The notes below the pieces were generated by a model. The model saw nothing but the letters and a program-made list of their open reading frames with translations. It made no database searches and had not been told where the DNA came from. DNA of 7,604 nucleotides from an uncultured Ruminococcus sp. (lineage in GTDB: Bacteria > Bacillota > Clostridia > Oscillospirales > Acutalibacteraceae), in assembly GCA_902773245.1 (NCBI GenBank), contig CACYDY010000122.1, forward strand, positions 1-7,604. Direction: 5' to 3'. The translations under genes were made by a program, and so were the position numbers. Below are positions 1 to 5,032 of this stretch, one piece after another; the stretch's first letter is position 1, and the number at the start of each line of letters is the position of its first letter.

Positions 1-58
1 GCGGGCGCCCAACGGAAGTGCCCTTGGGGCACCTTTGAAAAGGCCCCTGCGAAACTTT
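1..58 (+). repeat. Dispersed intergenic repeat, copy 1 (cut by window start)
   Basis: The 20 bases at 39-58 are identical to 1283-1302 in copy 2, and the flanking CTTTG is also shared. The same right-hand end (an A-rich stretch, GGCCCCTGCGAAACTTT, then AA) is recognisable in reverse complement in copies 3 and 4, where it reads TTAAAGTTTTTGCCCCGC. A short hairpin (GTGCCC at 18-23, GGGCAC at 27-32) lies inside it. The left end lies outside the window. It has no coding potential that I can support. Confidence 0.7.
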
Positions 59-421
59 AATAAGCTTCGCATCGCTAATAATTTAGGCAATTTGAAATGT
101 CGTTTACTATAAATAATCACTATCCACAACTTACGAGCAGAGTGATTTTGACACAGAAGAGAAAGCTGCCGTACACAAAAAAGCAAGTATGCGTATTTCG
201 TCTGCCGTTGGCAGCAGGAATTTAAAAACGGCGAAAGTAACAAAAGAATTTGCCCGTTTAATTTTGTTTTTGAGTTATTGAATAAAAAGATGGTGCGATT
301 TTGTAACTATTTTTTTCCAAATCAGAATAATCGCCGTTAATATGCACAAAAACGAATCTAAAATTTCTATATATTTGACAATCACCTATGCCCCTTGCAC
401 AAATAAAATTTCATTTTTTTG
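59..421. other. Gene-free AT-rich stretch
   Basis: No convincing gene lies here. A 42-codon frame (97-225) has no ribosome binding site and includes a segment repeated elsewhere in the window, so I do not call it. The bases at 184-206 match 975-999 in inverted orientation. A TTGACA at 375-380 has no -10 box at a usable distance. The A/T-rich tract just before 422 could act as an UP element for the promoter at 422-449. Confidence 0.5.
184..206 (-). repeat. Short inverted repeat partner of 975-999
   Basis: Read on the minus strand, this segment contains GAAATACGCATACTTG. The plus strand at 975-999 contains CAAATACGCACCCTTG. The two align over about 23 bases with three substitutions and a two-base insertion (GGCAGAC against GGCGGACAG at the left). 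The pair flanks the 548-817 gene in opposite orientation. This may be a second, shorter dispersed repeat family; two copies are not enough to be sure. Confidence 0.35.
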
Positions 422-449
422 TTGACATTTACATAAAATGTGTTATAAT
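422..449 (+). promoter_or_regulatory. Strong sigma-A promoter for the 548-817 gene
   Basis: The -35 box TTGACA (422-427) and the -10 box TATAAT (444-449) are both perfect consensus. They are separated by 16 bases, and TGT at 441-443 makes an extended -10 element. Transcription should begin near 456, giving a leader of about 92 nt. Perfect boxes, an extended -10 and a perfect Shine-Dalgarno sequence downstream together predict high expression. Confidence 0.88.
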
Positions 450-456
450 AAAATTA

Positions 457-484
457 CAGGTTGAGAGAAAGGAAAAACAACCTG
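457..484 (+). promoter_or_regulatory. 5'-end hairpin in the leader of the 548-817 gene
   Basis: CAGGTTG (457-463) pairs perfectly with CAACCTG (478-484) around a 14-base purine-rich loop. The predicted transcription start is about 456, so the stem would sit at the very 5' end of the mRNA. Stems in this position are known to protect Gram-positive transcripts from 5'-dependent decay, so mRNA stabilisation is the simplest reading. There is no T tract after it, so it is not an attenuator. Confidence 0.55.
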
Positions 485-547
485 CAGTACATCCGAAATG
501 AGATGAAAATCCAAAGTAGGCACGAATCGTTTAAGGAGGAATAATTT

Positions 548-817
548 ATGACACCGATTCTTGAATTACATGACATTGATGTTACAGCATTCCTTGCCGT
601 GCTTGACACTTGCGAAGGTAATGTATACTTGGTAACAAAAGAGGGCGATCACCTCAACCTCAAGAGCAAGCTTTGCCAGCTCGTAGGTTTGACCCAGCTT
701 ATTGAGGGCGGTAAGATCGCAGAGGCTTATATCATCGCTGAGAATCCCGATGATGAGAGTAAGCTTTTCAGATTCAACTTGCTTGGCGACACAGGCGACG
801 CAGTCGTTGAGAAGTAA
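548..817 (+). CDS. Small HPr/Crh-like protein, function unproven
   Basis: This is an 89-residue, acidic, probably cytoplasmic protein with no signal peptide or membrane segment. The start is fixed by AAGGAGGA (533-540), seven bases before ATG. By eye it follows the HPr order: strand 3-7, helix 11-22, strand 25-30, strand 34-38, helix 39-50, strand 58-64, helix from 66. Its length matches HPr (85-90). LNLKS at 36-40 aligns with the HPr regulatory serine motif (VNLKS, Ser46), placing Ser40 there. His8 falls where the HPr catalytic His15 would be, with one residue inserted between the two sites, but the following Arg-Pro of the HARP motif is replaced (HDID). A Crh-like regulator rather than a phosphotransfer carrier is therefore inferred. 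I recall similar small Clostridia proteins carrying the odd database name 'polya polymerase'; nothing here supports that activity. It is monocistronic, with its own promoter and terminator. That it is a gene is nearly certain; the fold is a moderate-confidence inference. Confidence 0.9.
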   Translation: MTPILELHDIDVTAFLAVLDTCEGNVYLVTKEGDHLNLKSKLCQLVGLTQLIEGGKIAEAYIIAENPDDESKLFRFNLLGDTGDAVVEK

Positions 818-863
818 TTAATTTTGCTATTTCCTTGTAATTTTGATGTTAGATGTTAGACCC

Positions 864-893
864 AAAAGGAGACCGCTGAGGCGGTCTTTTTTT
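864..893 (+). terminator. Intrinsic terminator after the 548-817 gene
   Basis: AGACCGC (870-876) pairs with GCGGTCT (881-887) around a TGAG loop and runs directly into a T tract (to 893). The upstream AAAAGG can extend the stem by pairing with that tract. This is a textbook rho-independent terminator, 46 bases after the stop codon, and it isolates the gene from the downstream operon. Confidence 0.93.
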
Positions 894-915
894 GTTGTGC
901 AAATGCATTTGCGGG

Positions 916-944
916 TTATACATTTTGAGTTTTTTGCATACAAT
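916..944 (+). promoter_or_regulatory. Possible sporulation sigma-E-like promoter
   Basis: CATACAAT (937-944) equals the B. subtilis sigma-E -10 consensus CATACANT. Fourteen bases upstream lies TTATACA (916-922), which keeps the central ATA of the -35 element but not its flanks. It points towards the 1404-2703 operon, about 450 bases away. The DNA is AT-rich, so chance is a real alternative. Confidence 0.25.
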
Positions 945-974
945 GTAGTGTAATGAGAAAAATGCAGTGTTATC

Positions 975-1026
975 GGCGGACAGCAAATACGCACCCTTGA
1001 TTTTTGATCAGGGTGACTGCGCCGCC
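975..1026 (+). other. Imperfect stem-loop in gene-free DNA
   Basis: GGCGG (975-979) can pair with CCGCC (1022-1026). Inside, CACCCT (992-997) pairs with AGGGTG (1010-1015), continued by GAT (999-1001) with ATC (1007-1009) after a one-base bulge. There is no T tract, so it is not a terminator. It may be a small structured leader or part of a repeat; its left half (975-999) recurs inverted at 184-206. Confidence 0.35.
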
Positions 1027-1215
1027 TGCGTCAGAATTTGTTCTTATACTCAAAAGGGTTAAGATTTAGCACTTTTCTTTCTCCGACCGGCAATTCGCTG
1101 CGCTGTTGCCTGCTTTGATTTTTACCAAAAGGTATCATTTTCATGATTGCTTTGATTTATAGTTTATTCGGTTTCGCTGAGGAAACTTTATCGATCTTTT
1201 CCGATTTGTTCCGTC

Positions 1216-1302
1216 AGGGACTCCCTAAAGGGATTAGGCTTTGCCGTCACCGGCTCTGCCTTTGGAAACCTCAAGCCTTTGTAAAGGCCCCTGCGAAACT
1301 TT
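1216..1302 (+). repeat. Dispersed intergenic repeat, copy 2
   Basis: Its right end at 1283-1302 is identical to copy 1 (39-58). The 15 bases at 1256-1270 (CTGCCTTTGGAAACC) are the exact reverse complement of 4077-4091 in copy 3, and the distances between these blocks are similar in the two copies. Its left part (GGGACTCCCTAAAGGGATTA) resembles the outer GGGGACGCTAAGG of copy 3. The left boundary is uncertain by tens of bases. Confidence 0.65.
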
Positions 1303-1403
1303 CAAATGGTAAATCTTTTGGATTTTTAGTATAAAAAGCAACGCCTCAAATGCCTGGTAACAAACGGAAACCGACCGATAACATTGCCCAAAAGGGGGAC
1401 ATC

Positions 1404-1907
1404 ATGAATAATTATAACGGAAAATTCTCATCAAGAAACAACAACGGACAGCGTCAAAGAATGAATCAATCTCAGCGTAACAGCTCCGCCGCACAGCCGT
1501 CGCAGGCACACCCGAGCGAGCAAAGCTGTCCCGCAAACTCAAATTCTTCACAGAGTAACACCCGTCATGCCAATAACTATTACAAACAAAACAATAACAC
1601 CAATCGTTCAGATCCACGGTTCAAACAATCGCCCTCAACACCGCAGAATACTCAAACCGCCGAGCAAAAGCCCGAGAATCCTCAGATTGATAATCTGTTA
1701 AATACTGCAAGCCGCACGCTCAAAACATCGCCCGACGAACTCAAACAGGCGGCGCAGAACGGAAATGTTCAAAAGCTTTTGTCGCAGATGACGCCGTCGC
1801 AGGCTCAAAGAATACAAAACATCTTAGCCGACGAGAATGCCGCCAAAAAGCTGTTGAATTCGCCGCAGGCTCAGGCATTGTTAAGGAGTCTTTCAAAAAA
1901 TGAATGA
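1404..1907 (+). CDS. Q/N/S-rich protein with C-terminal helical domain, first gene of operon
   Basis: I do not recognise this 167-residue protein. The start at 1404 is chosen because AAAGGGGG (1391-1398) lies five bases before this ATG; the frame extends upstream to 1350 but has no binding site there. Residues 1-94 are low complexity: by my count 48 of 94 are Asn, Gln or Ser, with scattered Arg and Lys and one Cys (42), and are presumably disordered. Residues 95-165 look like a compact set of short amphipathic helices (a NLLNTASRTL stretch, an ELKQAAQ stretch, a VQKLLSQM stretch and a final AKKLLNSPQAQALLRSL stretch). There is no signal peptide or membrane segment. Its end overlaps the next gene by eight bases, so the two are translationally coupled. 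The disordered tail joined to a helical module suggests a scaffold or structural role, but this is only inference. Confidence 0.85.
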   Translation: MNNYNGKFSSRNNNGQRQRMNQSQRNSSAAQPSQAHPSEQSCPANSNSSQSNTRHANNYYKQNNNTNRSDPRFKQSPSTPQNTQTAEQKPENPQIDNLLNTASRTLKTSPDELKQAAQNGNVQKLLSQMTPSQAQRIQNILADENAAKKLLNSPQAQALLRSLSKNE

Positions 1908-2301
1908 CTTGACTTCTCAGATAAATCAGATATTAGGCAATCCCGAAATGATGGAGCAAATCAAAAATTTAAGCGGACTGTTCGGGCAGTCCGCTGACAC
2001 GAAAGAGAACGGCAATGATGCTTCAAATTATAACAACACATCTCCAAATCAATCTGCGATAGCGAATAATTCCCAAAATGCATTTGATTTGCTTGGGGCG
2101 GAGGGCTTGCAGACGGCTATGAAATTCATACCGCTTATCAACGAATTAAAGCAAGACGACGACACAATAAAGCTGCTTCGGGCGATAAAACCTTTTTTAA
2201 GCCCCAGACGTCAGGAGAAGCTTGAAGAAGCTGTCAAAATTCTGAGAATAATCAGAGTTATACCCTATTTAAAAAATCAGGGTATCATGAATTTTTTCTA
2301 A
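1900..2301 (+). CDS. Small helical protein of unknown function, second gene of operon
   Basis: This 133-residue protein is not recognised. AAGGAG (1883-1888), inside the end of the upstream gene, precedes the ATG by 11 bases, and the start overlaps the upstream stop (1905-1907). Three parts can be seen: an N-terminal helix (residues 4-29) containing a NPEMMEQIKNL stretch, an Asn/Ser-rich linker (about 31-60), and a C-terminal helical block (61-127) with a KLLRAIKPFLSPRRQEKLEE core followed by a basic, hydrophobic AVKILRIIRVIPYLKNQG helix. The basic amphipathic end could bind a membrane or a partner. The NPEMM-type helix recalls, by eye only, the short helices of STI1-type modules; gene 1 ends with a similar NSPQAQALL stretch. 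The 3' end holds an inverted repeat (2260-2285). The gene call is good; the role is unknown. Confidence 0.85.
   Translation: MNDLTSQINQILGNPEMMEQIKNLSGLFGQSADTKENGNDASNYNNTSPNQSAIANNSQNAFDLLGAEGLQTAMKFIPLINELKQDDDTIKLLRAIKPFLSPRRQEKLEEAVKILRIIRVIPYLKNQGIMNFF
2260..2298 (+). promoter_or_regulatory. Hairpin plus T tract inside the operon, possible weak attenuator
   Basis: ATACCCT (2260-2266) pairs perfectly with AGGGTAT (2279-2285). Five bases later a run of six T begins (2292-2297). This sits at the end of gene 2, directly before the ribosome binding site of gene 3 (2303-2309). The gap before the T tract makes it a poor terminator, so partial attenuation or an mRNA processing site is more likely than full termination. 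Confidence 0.35.
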
Positions 2302-2316
2302 CAAAGGGGTGGCGAA

Positions 2317-2703
2317 ATGAACGACAAGGAAAAAATGCAGGCTGAAGCTGTCAATCAGGCTCGAGAGATGTATAGCAGGCGGTCGCCGCCTTTTCCCCAA
2401 AGCGGATACAATCCCAACGTGAAGTACATTCAGAACAATTCACAAAGTCAGTCGAAACCTAAAATAACCGCCGCCGACACGTCGGGTTCCGGAGCAAATC
2501 AAAATATGTCAAACCAAAAAAACGACAGCGCCGATGAAAAATCGGACGATTCGGCGATTTCGAAAACGTTTCGCCGAAAAGACCCGCTGGAGTCGTTTTT
2601 TGCCGACAAAGAAAAAACGCTCATAATCCTGCTGATAGCGCTTTTGAATGAAGAAAAGGCAAGCTCCTCACTGTTGCTTGCCTTGATGTATCTCATTATT
2701 TAA
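2317..2703 (+). CDS. Small protein with C-terminal hydrophobic hairpin, third gene of operon
   Basis: This is a 128-residue protein I cannot name. AAAGGGG (2303-2309) lies seven bases before the ATG, and the gene follows the previous one by 15 bases. Residues 1-85 are polar and low complexity (Asn, Gln, Ser, Asp, Lys), with a proline-containing RRSPPFPQSG stretch near 21-30. After a charged FRRKDPLESFFADKEK segment (85-100) come two very hydrophobic stretches, TLIILLIALL (101-110) and SLLLALMYLII (118-128), split by NEEKASS. This looks like a short helical hairpin anchored in, or lying on, a membrane at the extreme C-terminus. There is no N-terminal signal. I have an impression that similar endings occur in other uncharacterised Clostridia proteins. 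The gene converges on proA with only 10 bp between the stops, and its last codons also encode the likely proA terminator. Confidence 0.82.
   Translation: MNDKEKMQAEAVNQAREMYSRRSPPFPQSGYNPNVKYIQNNSQSQSKPKITAADTSGSGANQNMSNQKNDSADEKSDDSAISKTFRRKDPLESFFADKEKTLIILLIALLNEEKASSSLLLALMYLII
2650..2684 (-). terminator. Likely proA terminator lying inside the convergent gene
   Basis: On the minus strand AAGGCAAGC (2684-2676) pairs perfectly over nine bases with GCTTGCCTT (2664-2656), around an 11-base loop, followed by TTCTTC (2655-2650). It starts 29 bases after the proA stop. The T tract is interrupted, so efficiency may be modest. On the plus strand the same stem lacks a T tract directly after it. 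It is embedded in codons near the end of the 2317-2703 gene. Confidence 0.55.
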
Positions 2704-2713
2704 TTGATAATAA

Positions 2714-3955
2714 TTATCTGACCTGACCGTTTCCACGGATAACAAACTTCATTGAAGTCAGCTCGTTAAGTCCCATGGGGCCTCTTGCGTGGAGCTTTTG
2801 TGTGGAAATACCGATTTCTGCGCCAAGACCAAACTCTCCGCCGTCGGTGAATCGTGTGGACGCATTTACATAAACCGCAGCCGAATCGACCTCATCGGTG
2901 AATTTTTGCGAATTTGCATAGTCGCTTGTAACGATACACTCGCTGTGACCCGAGCTGTATTTTGCTATGTGAGCGATGGCTTCGTCAATGCTGTCGACGA
3001 TTTTAACCGCAAGAATATAGTCGCCGTATTCGGTGTACCAGTCGTCCTCGGCGGCATTTTCAACACCGCTGAGAATTTTTGCGGAGCGTTCGCAGCAGCG
3101 GAGCGTAACATTTTTTTCGTCAAGTCTTGCCTTAATAACAGGCAAGGCTTTTTCTGCTATATCCTTGTGAACAAGAATAGTTTCGATAGCGTTGCATACG
3201 GACGGACGAGATGTTTTTGCGTTAAAAATGATTTCGGACGCCATGTTTATGTCTGCGCTGTCGTCAACGTAAACGTGGCAGTTTCCGACTCCCGTTTCTA
3301 TTACGGGTACTTTAGAGTTCTGAACAACCGCATTAATTAGGCTTGCCGAACCTCTCGGAATGAGAACGTCAAGATAATCCGAAAGCTGCATAAGCTCGAC
3401 AGAAGAAGCTCTTGAAGTGTCCTCAACGAGAGCGATACAGTCCTTTGGCAAACCTGCTTTTTCTATGGCGTTTCTCATGATGTCGGCTATGCACTTGTTG
3501 GAGTTGATAGCTTCCTTGCCGCCTCTAAGGATAACTGCGTTTCCCGATTTAAGGCAGAGCGCAGCAGCGTCGGAGGTTACGTTGGGACGGGCTTCATAAA
3601 TTATTCCGATAACTCCCATAGGAACTCTGACTTTTTCGATTTTAAGACCGTTCGGACGTGTCGAGCCGCTGAGAACAACGCCCGTCGGGTCCTGCAAAGC
3701 CGCAACCTGACGAACTCCGTCAGCCATGCCCTCTATACGAGCCTTAGTGAGAGTCAGACGGTCGATAAGAGATTCTCTTGTACCGTTTTCACGTGCGATT
3801 TTGATGTCGATGTTATTTGCATCAACGATTTTGTCCGCATTTTCAATAAGAGCGTCCGCAATAGCGAGCAAAGCTTTGTTTTTGAGTTCGCCTGCCGTAA
3901 GCAGAAAACGAGCGGCTTGTTTTGCGTTTTGCCCCATTTGTTCCAATGTTGTCAT
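2714..3955 (-). CDS. proA: Gamma-glutamyl phosphate reductase (ProA)
   Basis: ProA reduces gamma-glutamyl phosphate to glutamate-5-semialdehyde with NADPH, the second step of proline synthesis from glutamate, in the cytoplasm. At 413 residues it is full length for the aldehyde-dehydrogenase-like family (about 415). The catalytic Cys254 lies in a SRPSVCNAIETILVH stretch (249-263). The ProA signature can be read at 320-341: V320, A326, H329-I330, then YSSGHSECI (333-341). The N-terminal cofactor region includes GVIGIIYEARPN (114-125) and ILRGGKEAINSN (142-153), and the C-terminal TDGGEFGLGAEIGISTQKLHARGPMG stretch (370-395) is typical; I give it only by position and key residues G, E, H389, G392. 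The ATG at 3955 is chosen because GAGGTGA (3967-3961) is five bases upstream; an earlier GTG at 3964 lies inside that site. It probably follows proB in one transcript, across 252 bp containing a repeat. Confidence 0.97.
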   Translation of the reverse strand: MTTLEQMGQNAKQAARFLLTAGELKNKALLAIADALIENADKIVDANNIDIKIARENGTRESLIDRLTLTKARIEGMADGVRQVAALQDPTGVVLSGSTRPNGLKIEKVRVPMGVIGIIYEARPNVTSDAAALCLKSGNAVILRGGKEAINSNKCIADIMRNAIEKAGLPKDCIALVEDTSRASSVELMQLSDYLDVLIPRGSASLINAVVQNSKVPVIETGVGNCHVYVDDSADINMASEIIFNAKTSRPSVCNAIETILVHKDIAEKALPVIKARLDEKNVTLRCCERSAKILSGVENAAEDDWYTEYGDYILAVKIVDSIDEAIAHIAKYSSGHSECIVTSDYANSQKFTDEVDSAAVYVNASTRFTDGGEFGLGAEIGISTQKLHARGPMGLNELTSMKFVIRGNGQVR

Positions 3956-4207
3956 TTTGATCACCTCATAGTAGTGTTTTTATTTTGTACTTTAAATAAG
4001 CAATTTCTAAAATTGCACAAAAAAGCTTGAAAAAGGACAATTAAAGTTTTTGCCCCGCTTTTTTCAAAAAGCGGGCGGTTTCCAAAGGCAGGGCCTTTGT
4101 TCGCCGTCGTGCCGCCGGCGAAACACCTTAGCGTCCCCTAAAAAAACAAAGTTAGGGTTTATAAAAACTCTGATTGAGCAAAAATTAATGTCGTTACTAT
4201 AACTTTA
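3956..4207. other. proB-proA spacer carrying a repeat
   Basis: This 252-bp gap is far longer than usual for proBA. It holds repeat copy 3 (about 4041-4140), a small palindrome (GCAATTT 4000-4006 with AAATTGC 4010-4016) and the proA ribosome binding site. On the minus strand I see no hairpin with a T tract after proB and no convincing new promoter before proA, so read-through from proB is the simplest model. Confidence 0.6.
4041..4140 (-). repeat. Dispersed intergenic repeat, copy 3
   Basis: The 36 bases at 4041-4076 are identical to 7553-7588 (copy 4). The core is a palindrome: CCCGCTTTTT and AAAAAGCGGG meet with almost no loop. Reverse-complemented, 4077-4091 equals 1256-1270 of copy 2, and the right end matches the GCGAAACTTT ends of copies 1 and 2. 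The far end (GGCGAAACACC, then CGTCCCCTA) resembles the GGGACTCCCTAA part of copy 2. Confidence 0.8.
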
Positions 4208-4993
4208 TCAGCGCTTGGCTTTAAAGACAGTTCCGATCTGCTTTCCGTCAAAAAAGTCATAAAGTCTTTTTGGTTCTTCGCCGTTCATAATACAGCACTC
4301 AATTCCGAGGGACGTAGCATATTCTGCGGCGGTAATTTTTGTGATCATTCCTCCCGTGCCTCTGTTTGAGCCGGAACCGCCTGCCATTGTGCGGATTTCG
4401 TCTGTAATCTCCTCAACGACGGCAATTTTTTCCGCATTCGAATCATTTCTCGGATTGCTTGTGTACAAGCCGTCAATGTCGGTCAGCATTATCAGCAGGT
4501 CAGCGTTGACAATTTCGGCTACAATAGCGGAAAGGCTGTCGTTGTCGCCGAAGTTCTCTCCTTCAAGCTCATCAATTGCGCAGGTATCGTTTTCGTTTAC
4601 GATAGGAATTATTCCCATTTCAATGAGAGTTTCCATTGTGTTGACAACGTTTTGCTTTTTGTAATCGGTGTCAACGGCATATTTTGTGAGCAGGATCTGC
4701 GCTATGTTGTGGTTGTATTCTCCGAAAAGCTTGTCATAAATAAACATCAGCTCGCACTGCCCAACGGCAGCCACAGCCTGTTTGTCTTTGTTTTCCTTGG
4801 GACGTTTTTTCAGTCCGAGTTTTCCGACTCCGACTCCGATAGCGCCCGAGCTTACGAGAACGACTTCTTTTCCCGAATTGCTGAGGTCGCAAAGAACCTT
4901 AACAAGCTGCTCGACTCTTCGAAGATTCAGTCTTCCGCTTTCATGAGTGAGAGTTGATGTGCCGACCTTGACTACAATACGTTTTGCTTCCAT
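4208..4993 (-). CDS. proB: Glutamate 5-kinase (ProB), short form without PUA domain
   Basis: ProB phosphorylates glutamate with ATP to gamma-glutamyl phosphate, the committed and normally feedback-controlled step of proline synthesis. The amino-acid-kinase domain is complete: VVKVGTSTL (7-15), VSSGAIGVG (47-55), AAVGQ (75-79), NENDT (133-137), FGDNDSLSA (148-156), LTDIDGLY (170-177) and GTGGMITKI (212-220). At 261 residues it lacks the C-terminal PUA domain of the roughly 367-residue E. coli type; short ProBs of this size are known in some Firmicutes such as Streptococcus. The sequence ends in a natural GTVFKAKR tail, so this is a family variant and not a truncation. GAAGGGA (5007-5001) lies seven bases before the ATG. 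The gene begins 39 bp after the phosphohexomutase stop, which suggests one transcript. Proline feedback sites cannot be judged from sequence alone here. Confidence 0.97.
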   Translation of the reverse strand: MEAKRIVVKVGTSTLTHESGRLNLRRVEQLVKVLCDLSNSGKEVVLVSSGAIGVGVGKLGLKKRPKENKDKQAVAAVGQCELMFIYDKLFGEYNHNIAQILLTKYAVDTDYKKQNVVNTMETLIEMGIIPIVNENDTCAIDELEGENFGDNDSLSAIVAEIVNADLLIMLTDIDGLYTSNPRNDSNAEKIAVVEEITDEIRTMAGGSGSNRGTGGMITKITAAEYATSLGIECCIMNGEEPKRLYDFFDGKQIGTVFKAKR

Positions 4994-5032
4994 ATTCTTT
5001 TCCCTTCTTCTTTAAAAATGCCGCAAAATTTA

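Larger units (their letters stand above)
894..1403. other. Gene-free region upstream of the small-protein operon
   Basis: About 510 bases without a supportable gene. It holds a possible sigma-E-like motif (916-944), a bulged hairpin (992-1015), one member of a short repeat pair (975-999) and repeat copy 2 (about 1216-1302). The 63-codon frame at 1143-1334 runs through the repeat and has no ribosome binding site. I see no strong sigma-A promoter for the 1404 operon; TATAAA at 1330-1335 lacks a -35 box. Confidence 0.6.

Noticed and set aside
97..225. 42-codon frame on the plus strand
   Set aside because: No Shine-Dalgarno sequence before the ATG, and part of it (184-206) is a repeat found inverted at 975-999 where it is not in a reading frame of note.
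375..380. Second TTGACA as an upstream promoter
   Set aside because: No TATAAT-like box lies 16-18 bases downstream; the next candidate is 23 bases away.
1143..1334. 63-codon frame on the plus strand
   Set aside because: It has no ribosome binding site and its second half is translated repeat copy 2, which is shared with non-coding sites. Basic, Cys/Leu/Arg-rich composition fits a chance frame.
2789..3340. 183-codon frame opposite proA
   Set aside because: Antisense shadow of ProA, whose signature and catalytic cysteine are clear on the minus strand.
3956..3964. Upstream GTG start for ProA
   Set aside because: The GTG lies inside the Shine-Dalgarno sequence of the ATG at 3955, so it has no room for its own site.
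4994..5032. Terminator or promoter between the mutase gene and proB
   Set aside because: Only 39 bp, with no stem followed by a T tract and no promoter pair on the minus strand; it contains just the proB binding site.
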